Source: a virus. Taken from it: a stretch of DNA of 30,243 bases. Of this stretch, positions 6,446-13,702 are shown one piece after another (the first letter of the stretch is position 1; the number at the start of each line of letters is the position of its first letter). The stretch is from the IMG/VR virus record IMGVR_UViG_3300035698_015831, positions 1 to 30,243 of that record. One strand, written 5' to 3'. Below the pieces are notes generated by a model, which was not told where the DNA came from, did no database searches, and worked only from the letters and a program-made list of their open reading frames with translations. Made by a program: the position numbers and the translations under genes.

Positions 6446-6500
6446 GTCGTATCCCCTCAACGAGTTACGACCACCTATATCAACCAAGAAAGGAAAAGAG

Positions 6501-7028
6501 ATGAAGCGCTCACTCTTATCTTCAGGCATTACAATCCTAGCATTATTTTTGTCGACTACCCCCGCAATTGCGGACGATGATTCTGCCCAAGAAGGTCGCT
6601 ACTTTTCTAGCAGCTCGATAACTAAGCCTAGAGTTATTTATGGCTACAGCCACTCAACAATGCAGGGCTGGGGAGTCACTTCCTATAAAGGGAAGTACTA
6701 CGTCTCGTCTCAGGAGGAGTGGCGCAAGTGTGTTCAACATCGAGAGTCTAGGTTTCGGTATGGTGCCCAAAATAAAACCTCCACAGCAAAGGGCGCATAC
6801 CAATTTCTCGATTCTCAATGGCGTGACTCTTTAGCTCATATGGTCTACCCAGAGCTTATAGAAATGCATGGAAAATACATAGCAAAAGATATAAAAGAAA
6901 AGTTGTTTTCACAGCCTATTTCTAAGTGGTCCCGAGCTATACAGGACCAAGCGTTTTACACCGTTCTCAACTACAACGGGAAGTGGTCTGGAAAAAAGCA
7001 CTGGAGCCTCCAGTTTAACTACTGCTAG
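6501..7028 (+). CDS. Secreted lysozyme/transglycosylase-like protein
   Basis: The start MKRSLLSSGI has AGGAAAAG upstream. Residues 1-24 form a Sec signal peptide (basic KR, hydrophobic ITILALFLS, cleavage after AIA at 24). The mature part contains WRKCVQHRESRFRYGAQN (74-91) and TAKGAYQFLDSQW (95-107), the 'C..HRES...YGA.N..S.A.GAYQFL..W' pattern of the transglycosylase-like (Rpf/SLT-type) fold. Glu82 is the likely catalytic acid. It would cleave the glycan backbone outside the membrane. A Sec-exported muralytic protein next to a holin-dependent endolysin is unusual. It could give holin-independent wall weakening, or it could be a virion or superinfection factor. Confidence 0.75.
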   Translation: MKRSLLSSGITILALFLSTTPAIADDDSAQEGRYFSSSSITKPRVIYGYSHSTMQGWGVTSYKGKYYVSSQEEWRKCVQHRESRFRYGAQNKTSTAKGAYQFLDSQWRDSLAHMVYPELIEMHGKYIAKDIKEKLFSQPISKWSRAIQDQAFYTVLNYNGKWSGKKHWSLQFNYC

Positions 7029-7043
7029 TTCCCTTTCTAGGTG

Positions 7044-7049
7044 TATGTT
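7044..7049 (+). promoter_or_regulatory. -10 box, leaderless type
   Basis: TATGTT followed by 6 nt and the ATG at 7056. No SD or obvious -35 is present. Confidence 0.35.
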
Positions 7050-7055
7050 GAAGCC

Positions 7056-7373
7056 ATGACTGACAATCTGCCCCCTTGTCCCTATGTCCCCGTACCATCA
7101 GCACCAGCAGTTTCGGGGGCAGGCGTAATCTTTCTTTCTGTGACAAACCCAGAACCCGGTACCCCTTTCTACGTCAAAGATGTCCGGGAGTGGCTTAAGC
7201 GAGTAGACATGGTAAATATCTCAGACGACACCGAGGTCGAAGGCGGTCTTTATCTGTCCTACGACACTCCGGACTTTGGGGAAGAAAACACGTTTGAACC
7301 AGCTCTTTGCGGAGACTGCGACGGGCAAGATATTATTTTGATAAACCACTCCTGCCCCCGCCCCCGCTCCTAA
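7056..7373 (+). CDS. Hypothetical protein, 105 aa
   Basis: Begins MTDNLPPCPYVPVPSAP. It has one hydrophobic stretch (VSGAGVIFLSV) and, near the C-terminus, CGDCDGQ and a final Cys in SCPRPRS; together with PPCP these may form a metal site. The ATG is preferred over an upstream in-frame start at 7041 because a TATGTT box lies exactly 6 nt before it. No family recognised. Confidence 0.5.
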   Translation: MTDNLPPCPYVPVPSAPAVSGAGVIFLSVTNPEPGTPFYVKDVREWLKRVDMVNISDDTEVEGGLYLSYDTPDFGEENTFEPALCGDCDGQDIILINHSCPRPRS

Positions 7374-7444
7374 TCACAACTTCGAGCATTTATTTTTAAG
7401 AAAGCCTTACAACTGCCCACACAGAGCGATAAAATCGGGGCGAC

Positions 7445-7486
7445 ACTAGGGAGAATGTAATGGCAACTAGGGAGAATGTAATGGCA
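7445..7486 (+). repeat. 21-bp perfect tandem duplication carrying SD and start codon
   Basis: Two identical 21-bp units (7445-7465 and 7466-7486) each contain AGGGAG and an ATG 6 nt later. The unit is a multiple of three, so both starts (7460 and 7481) are in frame with the same gene. Confidence 0.95.
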
Positions 7487-7699
7487 CATGCTGATAAATT
7501 TTATCTCGATATGGCATATGAGCAAGACAAACAGAAGTTGACTGAGTACGTTGTGATAAATATTCTTACAGAGCTTGATGAAGTTATCGAGCTCAGCGAA
7601 AACGGCGGAACCAACCGTGACTTTATAGACGGCTTGAAGCGTGCTCGGTCAATTATTGCTCCAGAGCCGGAGTCATTGGACTATCCCCGACTTTTCTAG
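7460..7699 (+). CDS. Small acidic protein with duplicated start, 79 or 72 aa
   Basis: Both ATG7460 and ATG7481 have the same AGGGAG SD, giving MATRENVMAHADKF or MAHADKF. The rest is helical and acidic (KQKLTEYVVINILTELDEVIEL, FIDGLKRARSII). No family recognised. It sits immediately upstream of the RNR gene. Confidence 0.65.
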   Translation: MATRENVMAHADKFYLDMAYEQDKQKLTEYVVINILTELDEVIELSENGGTNRDFIDGLKRARSIIAPEPESLDYPRLF

Positions 7700-7771
7700 A
7701 TAGTTAGTGCCGATGATATTGTCGGCTACTCACCCAAGACTTATTACTACTACGCACGATGGAGTGTACTC

Positions 7772-9838
7772 ATGGCTGTTGCCTTTTCTTTTCGCATATC
7801 CGAAGACTTTGTTTCCTCTTACAAAGACAAGAAAGAACCCTTTGGGTATCGAGACGCTGGAGGGAACTCCGTTGGTGAAATCACGTTTCTTCGAACCTAC
7901 TCAAGATTAAAGGAAGACGGAACTAAAGAGACTTGGGTTGATGTTTGCGAGCGTGTCGTCAATGGTATGTACACGCTGCAGAAGGACCACTGCAAAACCA
8001 ATCGACTTCCGTGGAGCGAGCAGAAGGCTCAGTCATCTGCCAAAGAAGCTTTCGACCGTCTCTTTAATCTGAAGTGGACACCTCCCGGTCGTGGCCTTTG
8101 GGTTATGGGAACCTCCATCGTCAATGAACAATTAAACTCGGCTGCACTTCAAAACTGCGCTTTTGTTTCTACTTTGGAGATGACCAAGCATAATCCAGCT
8201 AAGCCATTTGGGTTTCTTATGGAAGCGTCCATGCTAGGCGTTGGCGTTGGTTTCGATGACAAGGGTGCTGACAAAGACTTCACCATCTTTAAGCCAGAAG
8301 GTTCCATCTCTAAGGTAAAGGGTCCCCCCGAGATTTTTGTTATCCCAGACACCCGTGAGGGTTGGGTTGAGTCCACCACCCTCCTTATCAATTCTTATCT
8401 TCGACCTGACCAACCAAAATACAATTTTGACTACAGCCAGATTCGTCCTCTTGGCGAACCCATCAAGATGTTCGGTGGGACTGCTGCTGGCCCAGAGCCG
8501 TTGATGAAACTACACGACCACATCGACAAACTTTTCAAAGGTCGCAAGGGTAAGAAACTTACTCGCACAGACATTGCTGACATTGGAAATATAATTGGCG
8601 TTTGCGTTGTATCAGGAAACGTTCGGAGGTCGGCTGAGCTTTTGATTGGTCGTATAGATGATGATAACTTCCTTAACTTAAAAAACGCAGAGCGGTTTCC
8701 AGAGCGCAACTCCTATGACCCCGAAGCACCCGGTTGGGGTTGGATGTCCAACAACTCAGTTGATGTTAAAGTTGGTCAAGACCTAGAACCCATCGTTGAA
8801 GGCATTACTCGAAATGGAGAACCCGGCGTTCTTTGGATGGACGTTTCTCGTAAGTACGGACGACTTGCAGACGGCCCCAACAACAAAGACCACAGAGTCA
8901 TGGGGTATAACCCTTGCGCCGAGCAGTCCCTTGAGTCTTATGAAATGTGCACACTCGTTGAGACATACCTCAACCGTCACGATGACCTTGAGGACTACAA
9001 GCGCACTTTGAAGTTTGCGTATCTATATGCCAAGACTGTCACCCTTCTTCCCACCCACTGGGAAGAGACAAACGCAATCATGCAGCGCAATCGACGCATC
9101 GGTACTTCGATGTCAGGTGTTGCGAACTTTGCCGACCGTCAGGGTCTCCCGACTCTTCGCACTTGGATGGACGAGGGCTACAACACTGTCTCTTCCTATG
9201 ACAACATTTACTCCGAGTGGCTTGGCATTCGTGAGTCCATCAAGACAACAACCGTGAAGCCTTCTGGAACCGTCAGCATCCTTGCGGGTGAGTCTCCCGG
9301 TGTGCACTGGACCCCCGGTGGCAAATACTTTCTTCGCACAATCCGTTTCTCAAACACAGACCCGATGCTTCCTCTGTTTAAGATGGCAAACTATAAAGTT
9401 GAAAAAGCAAGCGAATCTCCTAATACGACTTCAGTTGTCTACTTCCCTATTAAGTCTGAAGCAGAACGGGCAGAGCGAGATGTCACTATCTTCGAAAAGA
9501 TGGCGCTTGCAGCACAGGCTCAGCGCTATTGGTCAGACAACTCGGTATCAGTCACCATCTCTTTTGACCCCGAAACAGAGTCTCAACACATTGGCACCGC
9601 TCTTCATATGTATGACGGTCAGTTGAAGACAGTCTCTTTTCTACCTTCAGGAGGTATGACATACCCCCAGATGCCTTACACACAAATCACTGAAAAAGAG
9701 TATGAAAGCTATACCAAGAAGTTATTTACCATTGACTTCACGGGTGTATACCAAGGTATGGCTCAGGATGCTATGGGCGAGGCTTACTGCACCACGGACT
9801 CTTGTGAGATTAAATTTGTGTCAGAAAATCAGAAGTAG
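7772..9838 (+). CDS. nrdJ: Class II (B12-dependent) ribonucleotide reductase
   Basis: A 688-aa monomeric adenosylcobalamin-dependent ribonucleoside triphosphate reductase, which reduces NTPs to dNTPs by thiyl-radical chemistry without oxygen. Residue spacing matches the Lactobacillus leichmannii enzyme. Cys129 (LQNCAFVST) and Cys393 (YEMC) correspond to the active-site dithiol C119/C419. Cys382 and Glu384 in NPCAEQSLE (380-388) are the radical Cys and its partner Glu, with the same C-x-E-x8-C spacing. CTTDSC at the C-terminus (Cys673, Cys678) is the shuttle dithiol with the same 5-residue spacing. KPSGT (496-500) contributes to phosphate binding. The enzyme looks intact. The start has GGAG 7 nt upstream. 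With thyX 10 kb downstream it serves phage DNA synthesis and depends on host cobalamin. Confidence 0.93.
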   Translation: MAVAFSFRISEDFVSSYKDKKEPFGYRDAGGNSVGEITFLRTYSRLKEDGTKETWVDVCERVVNGMYTLQKDHCKTNRLPWSEQKAQSSAKEAFDRLFNLKWTPPGRGLWVMGTSIVNEQLNSAALQNCAFVSTLEMTKHNPAKPFGFLMEASMLGVGVGFDDKGADKDFTIFKPEGSISKVKGPPEIFVIPDTREGWVESTTLLINSYLRPDQPKYNFDYSQIRPLGEPIKMFGGTAAGPEPLMKLHDHIDKLFKGRKGKKLTRTDIADIGNIIGVCVVSGNVRRSAELLIGRIDDDNFLNLKNAERFPERNSYDPEAPGWGWMSNNSVDVKVGQDLEPIVEGITRNGEPGVLWMDVSRKYGRLADGPNNKDHRVMGYNPCAEQSLESYEMCTLVETYLNRHDDLEDYKRTLKFAYLYAKTVTLLPTHWEETNAIMQRNRRIGTSMSGVANFADRQGLPTLRTWMDEGYNTVSSYDNIYSEWLGIRESIKTTTVKPSGTVSILAGESPGVHWTPGGKYFLRTIRFSNTDPMLPLFKMANYKVEKASESPNTTSVVYFPIKSEAERAERDVTIFEKMALAAQAQRYWSDNSVSVTISFDPETESQHIGTALHMYDGQLKTVSFLPSGGMTYPQMPYTQITEKEYESYTKKLFTIDFTGVYQGMAQDAMGEAYCTTDSCEIKFVSENQK

Positions 9839-9879
9839 ACTAATGTTTAGTAGGAGCTAAATAAAAACGTTAGGAAATA

Positions 9880-10839
9880 ATGTCTACTATTCAGTGGCCC
9901 ATTGACGGCAAGTATGGAAAAGATTTCAAAACAACTTCGTCGTTCGGATGGCGTACGCACCCGATTCAGAAAACTCGCAAGCATCACAACGGCGAGGACC
10001 TTTGGAGTTCGAGAGAACCTTGCTACATCGAAGCGATGGCTGACGGTGTTGTTCTCAAAGCTCGCAGGTCCACCCACCCAACAGGCGGTTTTGGTTACTA
10101 CGTAATACTTCAGCACAAAATTGCTGGCAGGTACTACACCTCTTTATACGCTCACATGCGTGCTAATTCAATTCAGGTGAAGGTTGGTCAGAAGGTCAAA
10201 GCAGGAACTGTTCTTGGGAAAATGGGCACCACCGGACATTCCACAGGGAAACACCTCCACTGGGAAATCTGGAGTGGCAAGAAGCATGGTTGGACCTCTA
10301 ACGGAAAAGGTTTCAAAGACCCCGTTGAGTTTATGAAGGAGTTCAGTGGAAAAGAATCTTCAGCTCCAGCTGCACCTGCACCCCAGAAGCCAACAACTTT
10401 CGCAGCTCCAAAAAGTAAACCAGCTCTTAGCGAATACCTCAGCAAGGGTGACCGAAATGTTGAAACTGCGTGGCTGCAGTATGTATTAGAGCTCAAGGTT
10501 GATGGGATTTTTGGGAGTGCTACTCGTAAAGCGGTTATAAGTTTCCAGAAGAAGATGGGACTTAGACCAGATGGGGTAGTTGGTCCTGTAACTTGGCGCA
10601 GGGTACCAGAAGACAAAATTGAAGTACGACAAGACGGAACTATCCCAAAGCCAGCACTCACTTCATGGCTTAAGCAAGGTTCCCGAGGAGAGGAAGTTCG
10701 CTACCTTCAACAAGAACTAGGGAGTAAAGTTGATGGTTTTTTTGGGAGTGCTACTAAATTAGCTGTCCGAAACTTCCAAAGGAGTGTTCGTCTCAAGGTT
10801 GATGGAATTGTTGGCCCGGTGACTTACAGCAGGCTGTAG
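9880..10839 (+). CDS. M23 metallopeptidase with two peptidoglycan-binding domains
   Basis: A 319-aa protein. Residues 1-155 form a lysostaphin/M23 domain with HHNGEDL (zinc ligands His36 and Asp40, H-x3-D), SLYAHM (His92) and GKHLHWE (His125 and His127, HxH), the full catalytic set. It would cut peptide cross-links. An Ala/Pro linker (160-180) leads to two PG_binding_1 repeats (about 184-241 and 261-319), each with a 'VDG.FGSAT..AV..FQ ... DG.VGPVT' core. The two repeats share identical DNA around TTTGGGAGTGCTACT, so the duplication is recent or conserved. There is no signal peptide. It could be a second endolysin or a tail-associated lysin. AGGAAATA precedes the ATG. Confidence 0.9.
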   Translation: MSTIQWPIDGKYGKDFKTTSSFGWRTHPIQKTRKHHNGEDLWSSREPCYIEAMADGVVLKARRSTHPTGGFGYYVILQHKIAGRYYTSLYAHMRANSIQVKVGQKVKAGTVLGKMGTTGHSTGKHLHWEIWSGKKHGWTSNGKGFKDPVEFMKEFSGKESSAPAAPAPQKPTTFAAPKSKPALSEYLSKGDRNVETAWLQYVLELKVDGIFGSATRKAVISFQKKMGLRPDGVVGPVTWRRVPEDKIEVRQDGTIPKPALTSWLKQGSRGEEVRYLQQELGSKVDGFFGSATKLAVRNFQRSVRLKVDGIVGPVTYSRL

Positions 10840-10849
10840 TATTTTCCGT

Positions 10850-11023
10850 ATGCCTAGGTACGAGTACCGCTGCGATTTGGGGCACCTCTATGAGGAGCAG
10901 CGCACTATTCACGAAGAACAGCGAATGTTGCACTGCCCCGACTGTAACGGAGTTCTTAAGAGGGTTTGGAATACTGCAGGTATACAATTCAAAGGCCGAG
11001 GCTTTTATTCAACAGGAGGGTGA
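10850..11023 (+). CDS. FmdB-type zinc-ribbon protein, 57 aa
   Basis: MPRYEYRCDLGHLYEE begins exactly as FmdB-family (Zn_ribbon_8) proteins do. HCPDC supplies the second Cys pair, and the family's 'F.G.GFYST' ending is present (FKGRGFYSTGG). One ribbon Cys of the first knuckle is replaced: C-D-L-G-H instead of C..CG. It starts 10 nt after the peptidase stop without an SD; a TAGTAT sequence overlaps that stop, 7 nt before the ATG. Role unknown; nucleic-acid binding is often proposed. Confidence 0.75.
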   Translation: MPRYEYRCDLGHLYEEQRTIHEEQRMLHCPDCNGVLKRVWNTAGIQFKGRGFYSTGG

Positions 11024-11024
11024 T

Positions 11025-11264
11025 ATGGAAAAGAAGCAAAAAGAAATCTATTACATGCTTGCGTTTGACATGGAATCAAAGAAGTGGATGTCTGCGGACG
11101 CAATGCTCCACCAGCTCAACAAGGGGTCCGGTCAGGTTCTTGAGGGAGACGGAATCGAAGGCAAGTGGCGTCCTATTGAAGATGGCCTAGAGGCAGATGT
11201 TGACTTTGATAATGTTGAAGTTCTTACTGGTTTCCTACGTAGCATAAATGAGGGCAAGGAATAG
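11025..11264 (+). CDS. Small hypothetical protein, 79 aa
   Basis: The start MEKKQKEIYYML has AGGAGG 6 nt upstream and comes 1 nt after the stop of the FmdB-like gene. The sequence (YYMLAFDMESKKWMSADAM, KWRPIEDGLEADVDFDN) suggests a small alpha/beta domain. No family recognised. It is translationally coupled to its neighbours. Confidence 0.65.
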   Translation: MEKKQKEIYYMLAFDMESKKWMSADAMLHQLNKGSGQVLEGDGIEGKWRPIEDGLEADVDFDNVEVLTGFLRSINEGKE

Positions 11265-11265
11265 C

Positions 11266-11352
11266 ATGTCAGAAACAAAAAAAGATATTGAATCTGAAGC
11301 ACTTTACGAGAAAGACAGAATTATCAATCGTCTTCTAAGTCCCGGGGGATGA
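11266..11352 (+). CDS. Micro-ORF, 28 aa
   Basis: MSETKKDIESEALYEKDRII... ends at LLSPGG. AAGGA precedes the ATG, which is 1 nt after the previous stop. Its stop overlaps the next micro-ORF's ATG (ATGA). It may be a short independent gene or the first part of a frameshifted 55-aa gene. Confidence 0.4.
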   Translation: MSETKKDIESEALYEKDRIINRLLSPGG

Positions 11353-11432
11353 AGCGAGAGTCCGTGGAGTCCTTCTGGAAGTACCTCACAACACACCGAG
11401 TAGTTGAGAGTTATACAATCAAAGAGAAGTAG
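11349..11432 (+). CDS. Micro-ORF, 27 aa, overlapping the previous one
   Basis: MKRESVESFWKYLTTHRVVE and seven more residues. It starts by ATGA overlap right after the run CCCGGGGG, which could act as an SD or as a slippage site. tRNA-Thr follows 13 nt later. Confidence 0.35.
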   Translation: MKRESVESFWKYLTTHRVVESYTIKEK

Positions 11433-11445
11433 AGTAATTCTCAAC

Positions 11446-11519
11446 GCCCCCTTAACTCAGCTGGCCAGAGTGCCTCACTTGTACCGAGGAAGTCTGCGGT
11501 TCGAATCCGCAAGGGGGCC
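11446..11519 (+). tRNA. tRNA-Thr (TGT)
   Basis: The acceptor GCCCCCT pairs with AGGGGGC. The D stem is ACTC/GAGT with GG in the loop. The anticodon arm CCTCA-CTTGTAC-CGAGG carries anticodon TGT with U33 and A37. The T arm is TGCGG-TTCGAAT-CCGCA. The bottom anticodon-stem pair is an A31-C39 mismatch. The 3' CCA is not encoded (CTA follows), so it needs the CCA-adding enzyme. Confidence 0.9.
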
Positions 11520-11527
11520 CTAAGCAG

Positions 11528-11533
11528 TATAAT
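11528..11533 (+). promoter_or_regulatory. Consensus -10 box upstream of GH130-like gene
   Basis: A perfect TATAAT lies 36 nt before the ATG at 11570, just after tRNA-Thr. No matching -35 is visible because that position falls inside the tRNA. Confidence 0.4.
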
Positions 11534-11569
11534 AATTGGTAGAAGCAAAACAAACAGACAAAGGACAGT

Positions 11570-12538
11570 ATGAACTCGAAAGACTATCCAACAATTCGCA
11601 GACTCGGCGGTTCTGTTGTTGACGTTCGTAGATTTATTAAGAATGAGATTGTCTATGAGACAGATAAGTTCTGGTCTTGCTTTAACATGTCTATCGGATA
11701 TTGGCCCAAGAAAGGCTACGTTGCCACTTTCCGGTCCGGCAACTTCATATACGACAACCGAGGAACACATCGAATTGTTGACGGCTCAGCAGAGTTCAAA
11801 AATCAACTGTGGTTCTCAGAACTAGATAATAACTTCTCACCCAAAAAGCTTCGTCAGATTGACTTCTCTGAAGTCGAGGAGTACGAATTTAATCGTGGTG
11901 TGGAAGATGCTCGTCTTTTTTATCGAGACGGGGCGTGGAATTTTACTTGTGCTGTTCTAGAGAAGAACCAAGTTGAAAAGACTCGGGTTGCTGTTGCAAG
12001 GCTCGACTCAAAGTGCACAAAGGTCGTAGACTTCGAACTTCTACCGGGTCTTGATGCCTACGTTCCAGAAAAGAACTGGGTAGTTTCATATGAAGAAAAT
12101 GAAAACTTTGATTTCATTTCCGGCCCTAATCAAGTGGTTAAAGATGGGACACTTTATGCGTGGATGACTGACAATCCAGACATCTCGATGCTCCGGGGAA
12201 GCACTAATCTTCACCCCCTCGGCGACGGGACTTATCTTGCAATTATGCACAGGTCCTACACAGAGAGCGGAAGCTACTACGCAGCAGGGAGCTTTGGCAA
12301 CATCAATACAACATCCCGTGATTACGTTCAATACTTTGTTAGATTTAACAACGAGGGTTATATTATTTCCATGTCCGAGGGGTTCAAATTTCACTCTCCC
12401 GGTATAGAGGTCGCTTGCGGTTTGGTCGTTCAAAAAAACGACTTTCTTATGTCATTTGGAAAGAACGACGTTTCTTCCCACGTTGCTCGTCTCCCGATGG
12501 AGGCAGTTATTAAATCACTCAAGGCTGTTGACTACTAA
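11570..12538 (+). CDS. GH130-like five-bladed propeller protein
   Basis: A 322-aa protein whose repeated beta-rich segments and EFNRGVEDARLFYRDGAWNF (about 106-125) recall the 'EDPR/EDAR' motif of glycoside hydrolase/phosphorylase family 130 and related five-bladed propellers. Near the C-terminus GIEVACGLVVQKNDFLMSFG, followed by KND, matches the '..E.acGLv...d.llisfG..D' signature of the same superfamily. Such proteins phosphorolyse or hydrolyse mannosides, or act as uncharacterised glycan-binding partners of glycosyltransferases. There is no signal peptide. The SD is AAGGACAG. It joins three other glycan-related genes in this window. The family is moderately sure; the substrate is unknown. 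Confidence 0.55.
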   Translation: MNSKDYPTIRRLGGSVVDVRRFIKNEIVYETDKFWSCFNMSIGYWPKKGYVATFRSGNFIYDNRGTHRIVDGSAEFKNQLWFSELDNNFSPKKLRQIDFSEVEEYEFNRGVEDARLFYRDGAWNFTCAVLEKNQVEKTRVAVARLDSKCTKVVDFELLPGLDAYVPEKNWVVSYEENENFDFISGPNQVVKDGTLYAWMTDNPDISMLRGSTNLHPLGDGTYLAIMHRSYTESGSYYAAGSFGNINTTSRDYVQYFVRFNNEGYIISMSEGFKFHSPGIEVACGLVVQKNDFLMSFGKNDVSSHVARLPMEAVIKSLKAVDY

Positions 12539-12541
12539 GAT
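12536..12541 (+). promoter_or_regulatory. -10-like box, leaderless type
   Basis: TAAGAT, whose TAA is the stop of the preceding gene, lies 6 nt before the ATG at 12548. There is no SD. Confidence 0.35.
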
Positions 12542-12547
12542 TGTTCT

Positions 12548-12799
12548 ATGTCAGCAAAGGCGATGCACCCATCTGCCCAAAATGAACCAGAGCCAGAGCC
12601 AGAAGAACTTAATGAAATACTTGAATATCTGACAACCCGGGAGCGTTGCGACCAGTGCGGCTTGCAGTCATACTACAAAATCGTCTTCAAGCAGGGGGAA
12701 TTATTTCTCTGCTACCACCACTACAAAAGCCATGAAGACATGTTGTTTGAGGTAGCTGAAGACATCGTTGACGAGTCTGAGCTACTTCACAGACGCTAA
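12548..12799 (+). CDS. DUF7455-like zinc protein, 83 aa
   Basis: After a Pro/Glu-rich N-terminus (NEPEPEPEELNEIL) comes RCDQCGLQSYYKIVFKQGEL, then FLCYHHYKSHEDML. This matches the 'RCD.CGA.A......GEL.FC.HH...h...L' signature of DUF7455, common in Actinobacteria and their phages. It has a CxxC and a C..HH zinc site. Function unknown in the family. Its stop shares CTAA with the convergent gene at 12796. Confidence 0.75.
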   Translation: MSAKAMHPSAQNEPEPEPEELNEILEYLTTRERCDQCGLQSYYKIVFKQGELFLCYHHYKSHEDMLFEVAEDIVDESELLHRR

Positions 12800-13236
12800 G
12801 AGGTTTTTTTCTTCGCCGCTGTCTTCTTCTTGGGAGCAGGCTTTGGCTTTTCTTCTTCCACGGCTTCCTTAGTGTCGTCTGCCTTTTCAATTATTTCTTT
12901 GATAGGAAGGTCGGCACCACCAGCTACATCTTCAAGGATTGCTTCAAAATCTTCTGGGTTAACTAGAATGTCTTCGACAGCCCTAAAAGCAACCGACTGT
13001 GCAAGAACTTTTTTCTCTACCGTCTCAGTATGTATGCGGGGGCGGACAATTTGCATTTCTATGACTGTCTCGCCCTCTTCTTCTGCTTTGACGATGTGAA
13101 GCTCCCCGCTGCGCCAGACGACCACAGGGTCAGGAATCATCCCCATGAGGGGGCCAGAGACCATACAATCCTGCATGTGATTAGCAAGAATACTGGCATT
13201 GTTTGGCATTTGAGAGTAGCCACAGAGACATTTCAT
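12796..13236 (-). CDS. Hypothetical protein with N-terminal C2HC-like finger, 146 aa
   Basis: MKCLCGYS, then about 16 residues to LANHMQDC, gives a CxC...HxxxC zinc finger. A beta-rich middle and an acidic segment follow, and the tail is Lys/Ala/Pro-rich (KPKPAPKKKTAAKKKTS), similar to basic tails of phage structural or nucleoid-binding proteins. A TAGAAT box lies exactly 6 nt before the ATG with no SD. Confidence 0.6.
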   Translation of the reverse strand: MKCLCGYSQMPNNASILANHMQDCMVSGPLMGMIPDPVVVWRSGELHIVKAEEEGETVIEMQIVRPRIHTETVEKKVLAQSVAFRAVEDILVNPEDFEAILEDVAGGADLPIKEIIEKADDTKEAVEEEKPKPAPKKKTAAKKKTS

Positions 13237-13242
13237 ATTTCT

Positions 13243-13248
13243 ATTCTA
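13243..13248 (-). promoter_or_regulatory. -10 box, leaderless type
   Basis: TAGAAT (5 of 6 to consensus) is followed by 6 nt and the ATG at 13236. It lies in the short gap behind the gene at 13253..13573. Confidence 0.45.
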
Positions 13249-13252
13249 CATC

Positions 13253-13573
13253 TTATTTAGAGAGGGCATTCTTCCTTTGTGCTGCAAGGTTCTCTCCGGT
13301 CTTGTTTTTCCAGTGGACTCGTTTAATTCGGTCGGGCCGAAATGACCTGTAGTGCTTAAACCCTTTAGGGCCCCCAACGACATCAATCCACTCAGAGTCA
13401 ACACCGGGACTATAAACGTGTCTGACAAATCGGTACCTGCCTGACTCCCCCGTGATACTCAACTCCGTACCACGCTGAATTTTGCGACCGTTAGCTTCGT
13501 ACTCTTCGGTGACTACCCAGCTGTCGTCGGGGCGTGGTTCCTGTGGCTTACTTGATTTCCTTCGTCGTGCCAT
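13253..13573 (-). CDS. DUF7246-like actinophage protein, 106 aa
   Basis: A basic start (MARRRKSSK) is followed by DSWVVTEEYEANGRKIQRGTE, GRYRFVRHVY, WIDVVGGPKGFKHYRSFRPDRIKRVHWKNKT. This is a conserved pattern I recognise from many actinophages; from memory it corresponds to DUF7246. It is probably a small SH3-like or OB-like beta barrel that binds nucleic acid, though this is not established. It is driven by the clearest leaderless promoter in the window (13580..13608). Confidence 0.7.
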   Translation of the reverse strand: MARRRKSSKPQEPRPDDSWVVTEEYEANGRKIQRGTELSITGESGRYRFVRHVYSPGVDSEWIDVVGGPKGFKHYRSFRPDRIKRVHWKNKTGENLAAQRKNALSK

Positions 13574-13579
13574 GAATGT

Positions 13580-13608
13580 ATCATACCTCTTTTCATTCTA
13601 GAAGTCAA
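13580..13608 (-). promoter_or_regulatory. Leaderless promoter, TTGACT-17-TATGAT-6-ATG
   Basis: TTGACT (13608-13603), a 17-nt spacer and TATGAT (13585-13580), then 6 nt to the ATG at 13573. Both hexamers match consensus at 5 of 6. The expected +1 is the start codon. The -35 and spacer overlap one arm of the inverted repeat at 13596..13648. Confidence 0.7.
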
Positions 13609-13648
13609 ATCGAGTTTCTAAGATAAACTTATAGCATGACTTCTAGAA
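13596..13648. repeat. 12-bp perfect inverted repeat (operator-like)
   Basis: TTCTAGAAGTCA at 13596-13607 and TGACTTCTAGAA at 13637-13648 are exact reverse complements, separated by 29 nt. Each holds the palindrome TTCTAGAA, and the right copy extends to the 12-bp palindrome ACTTCTAGAAGT. The left arm covers the -35 and spacer of the leftward promoter. A repressor site controlling this divergent region is plausible. Confidence 0.6.
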
Positions 13649-13690
13649 GTAACGGATAGATTTGGTCTAATCACTGGCTAGGCCCGCCAT

Positions 13691-13696
13691 TAAACT
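13691..13696 (+). promoter_or_regulatory. -10 box, leaderless type
   Basis: TAAACT, 6 nt, then the ATG at 13703. A competing SD-led GTG start is at 13733 (GAGGAGGAG upstream). Confidence 0.4.
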
Positions 13697-13702
13697 CTCA
13701 AC

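Noticed and set aside
11441-11770. Minus-strand 109-aa ORF ending LRIRTADFLGTSEALWPAEL
   Set aside because: Antisense of tRNA-Thr and of the GH130-like gene; a translation artefact of the tRNA.
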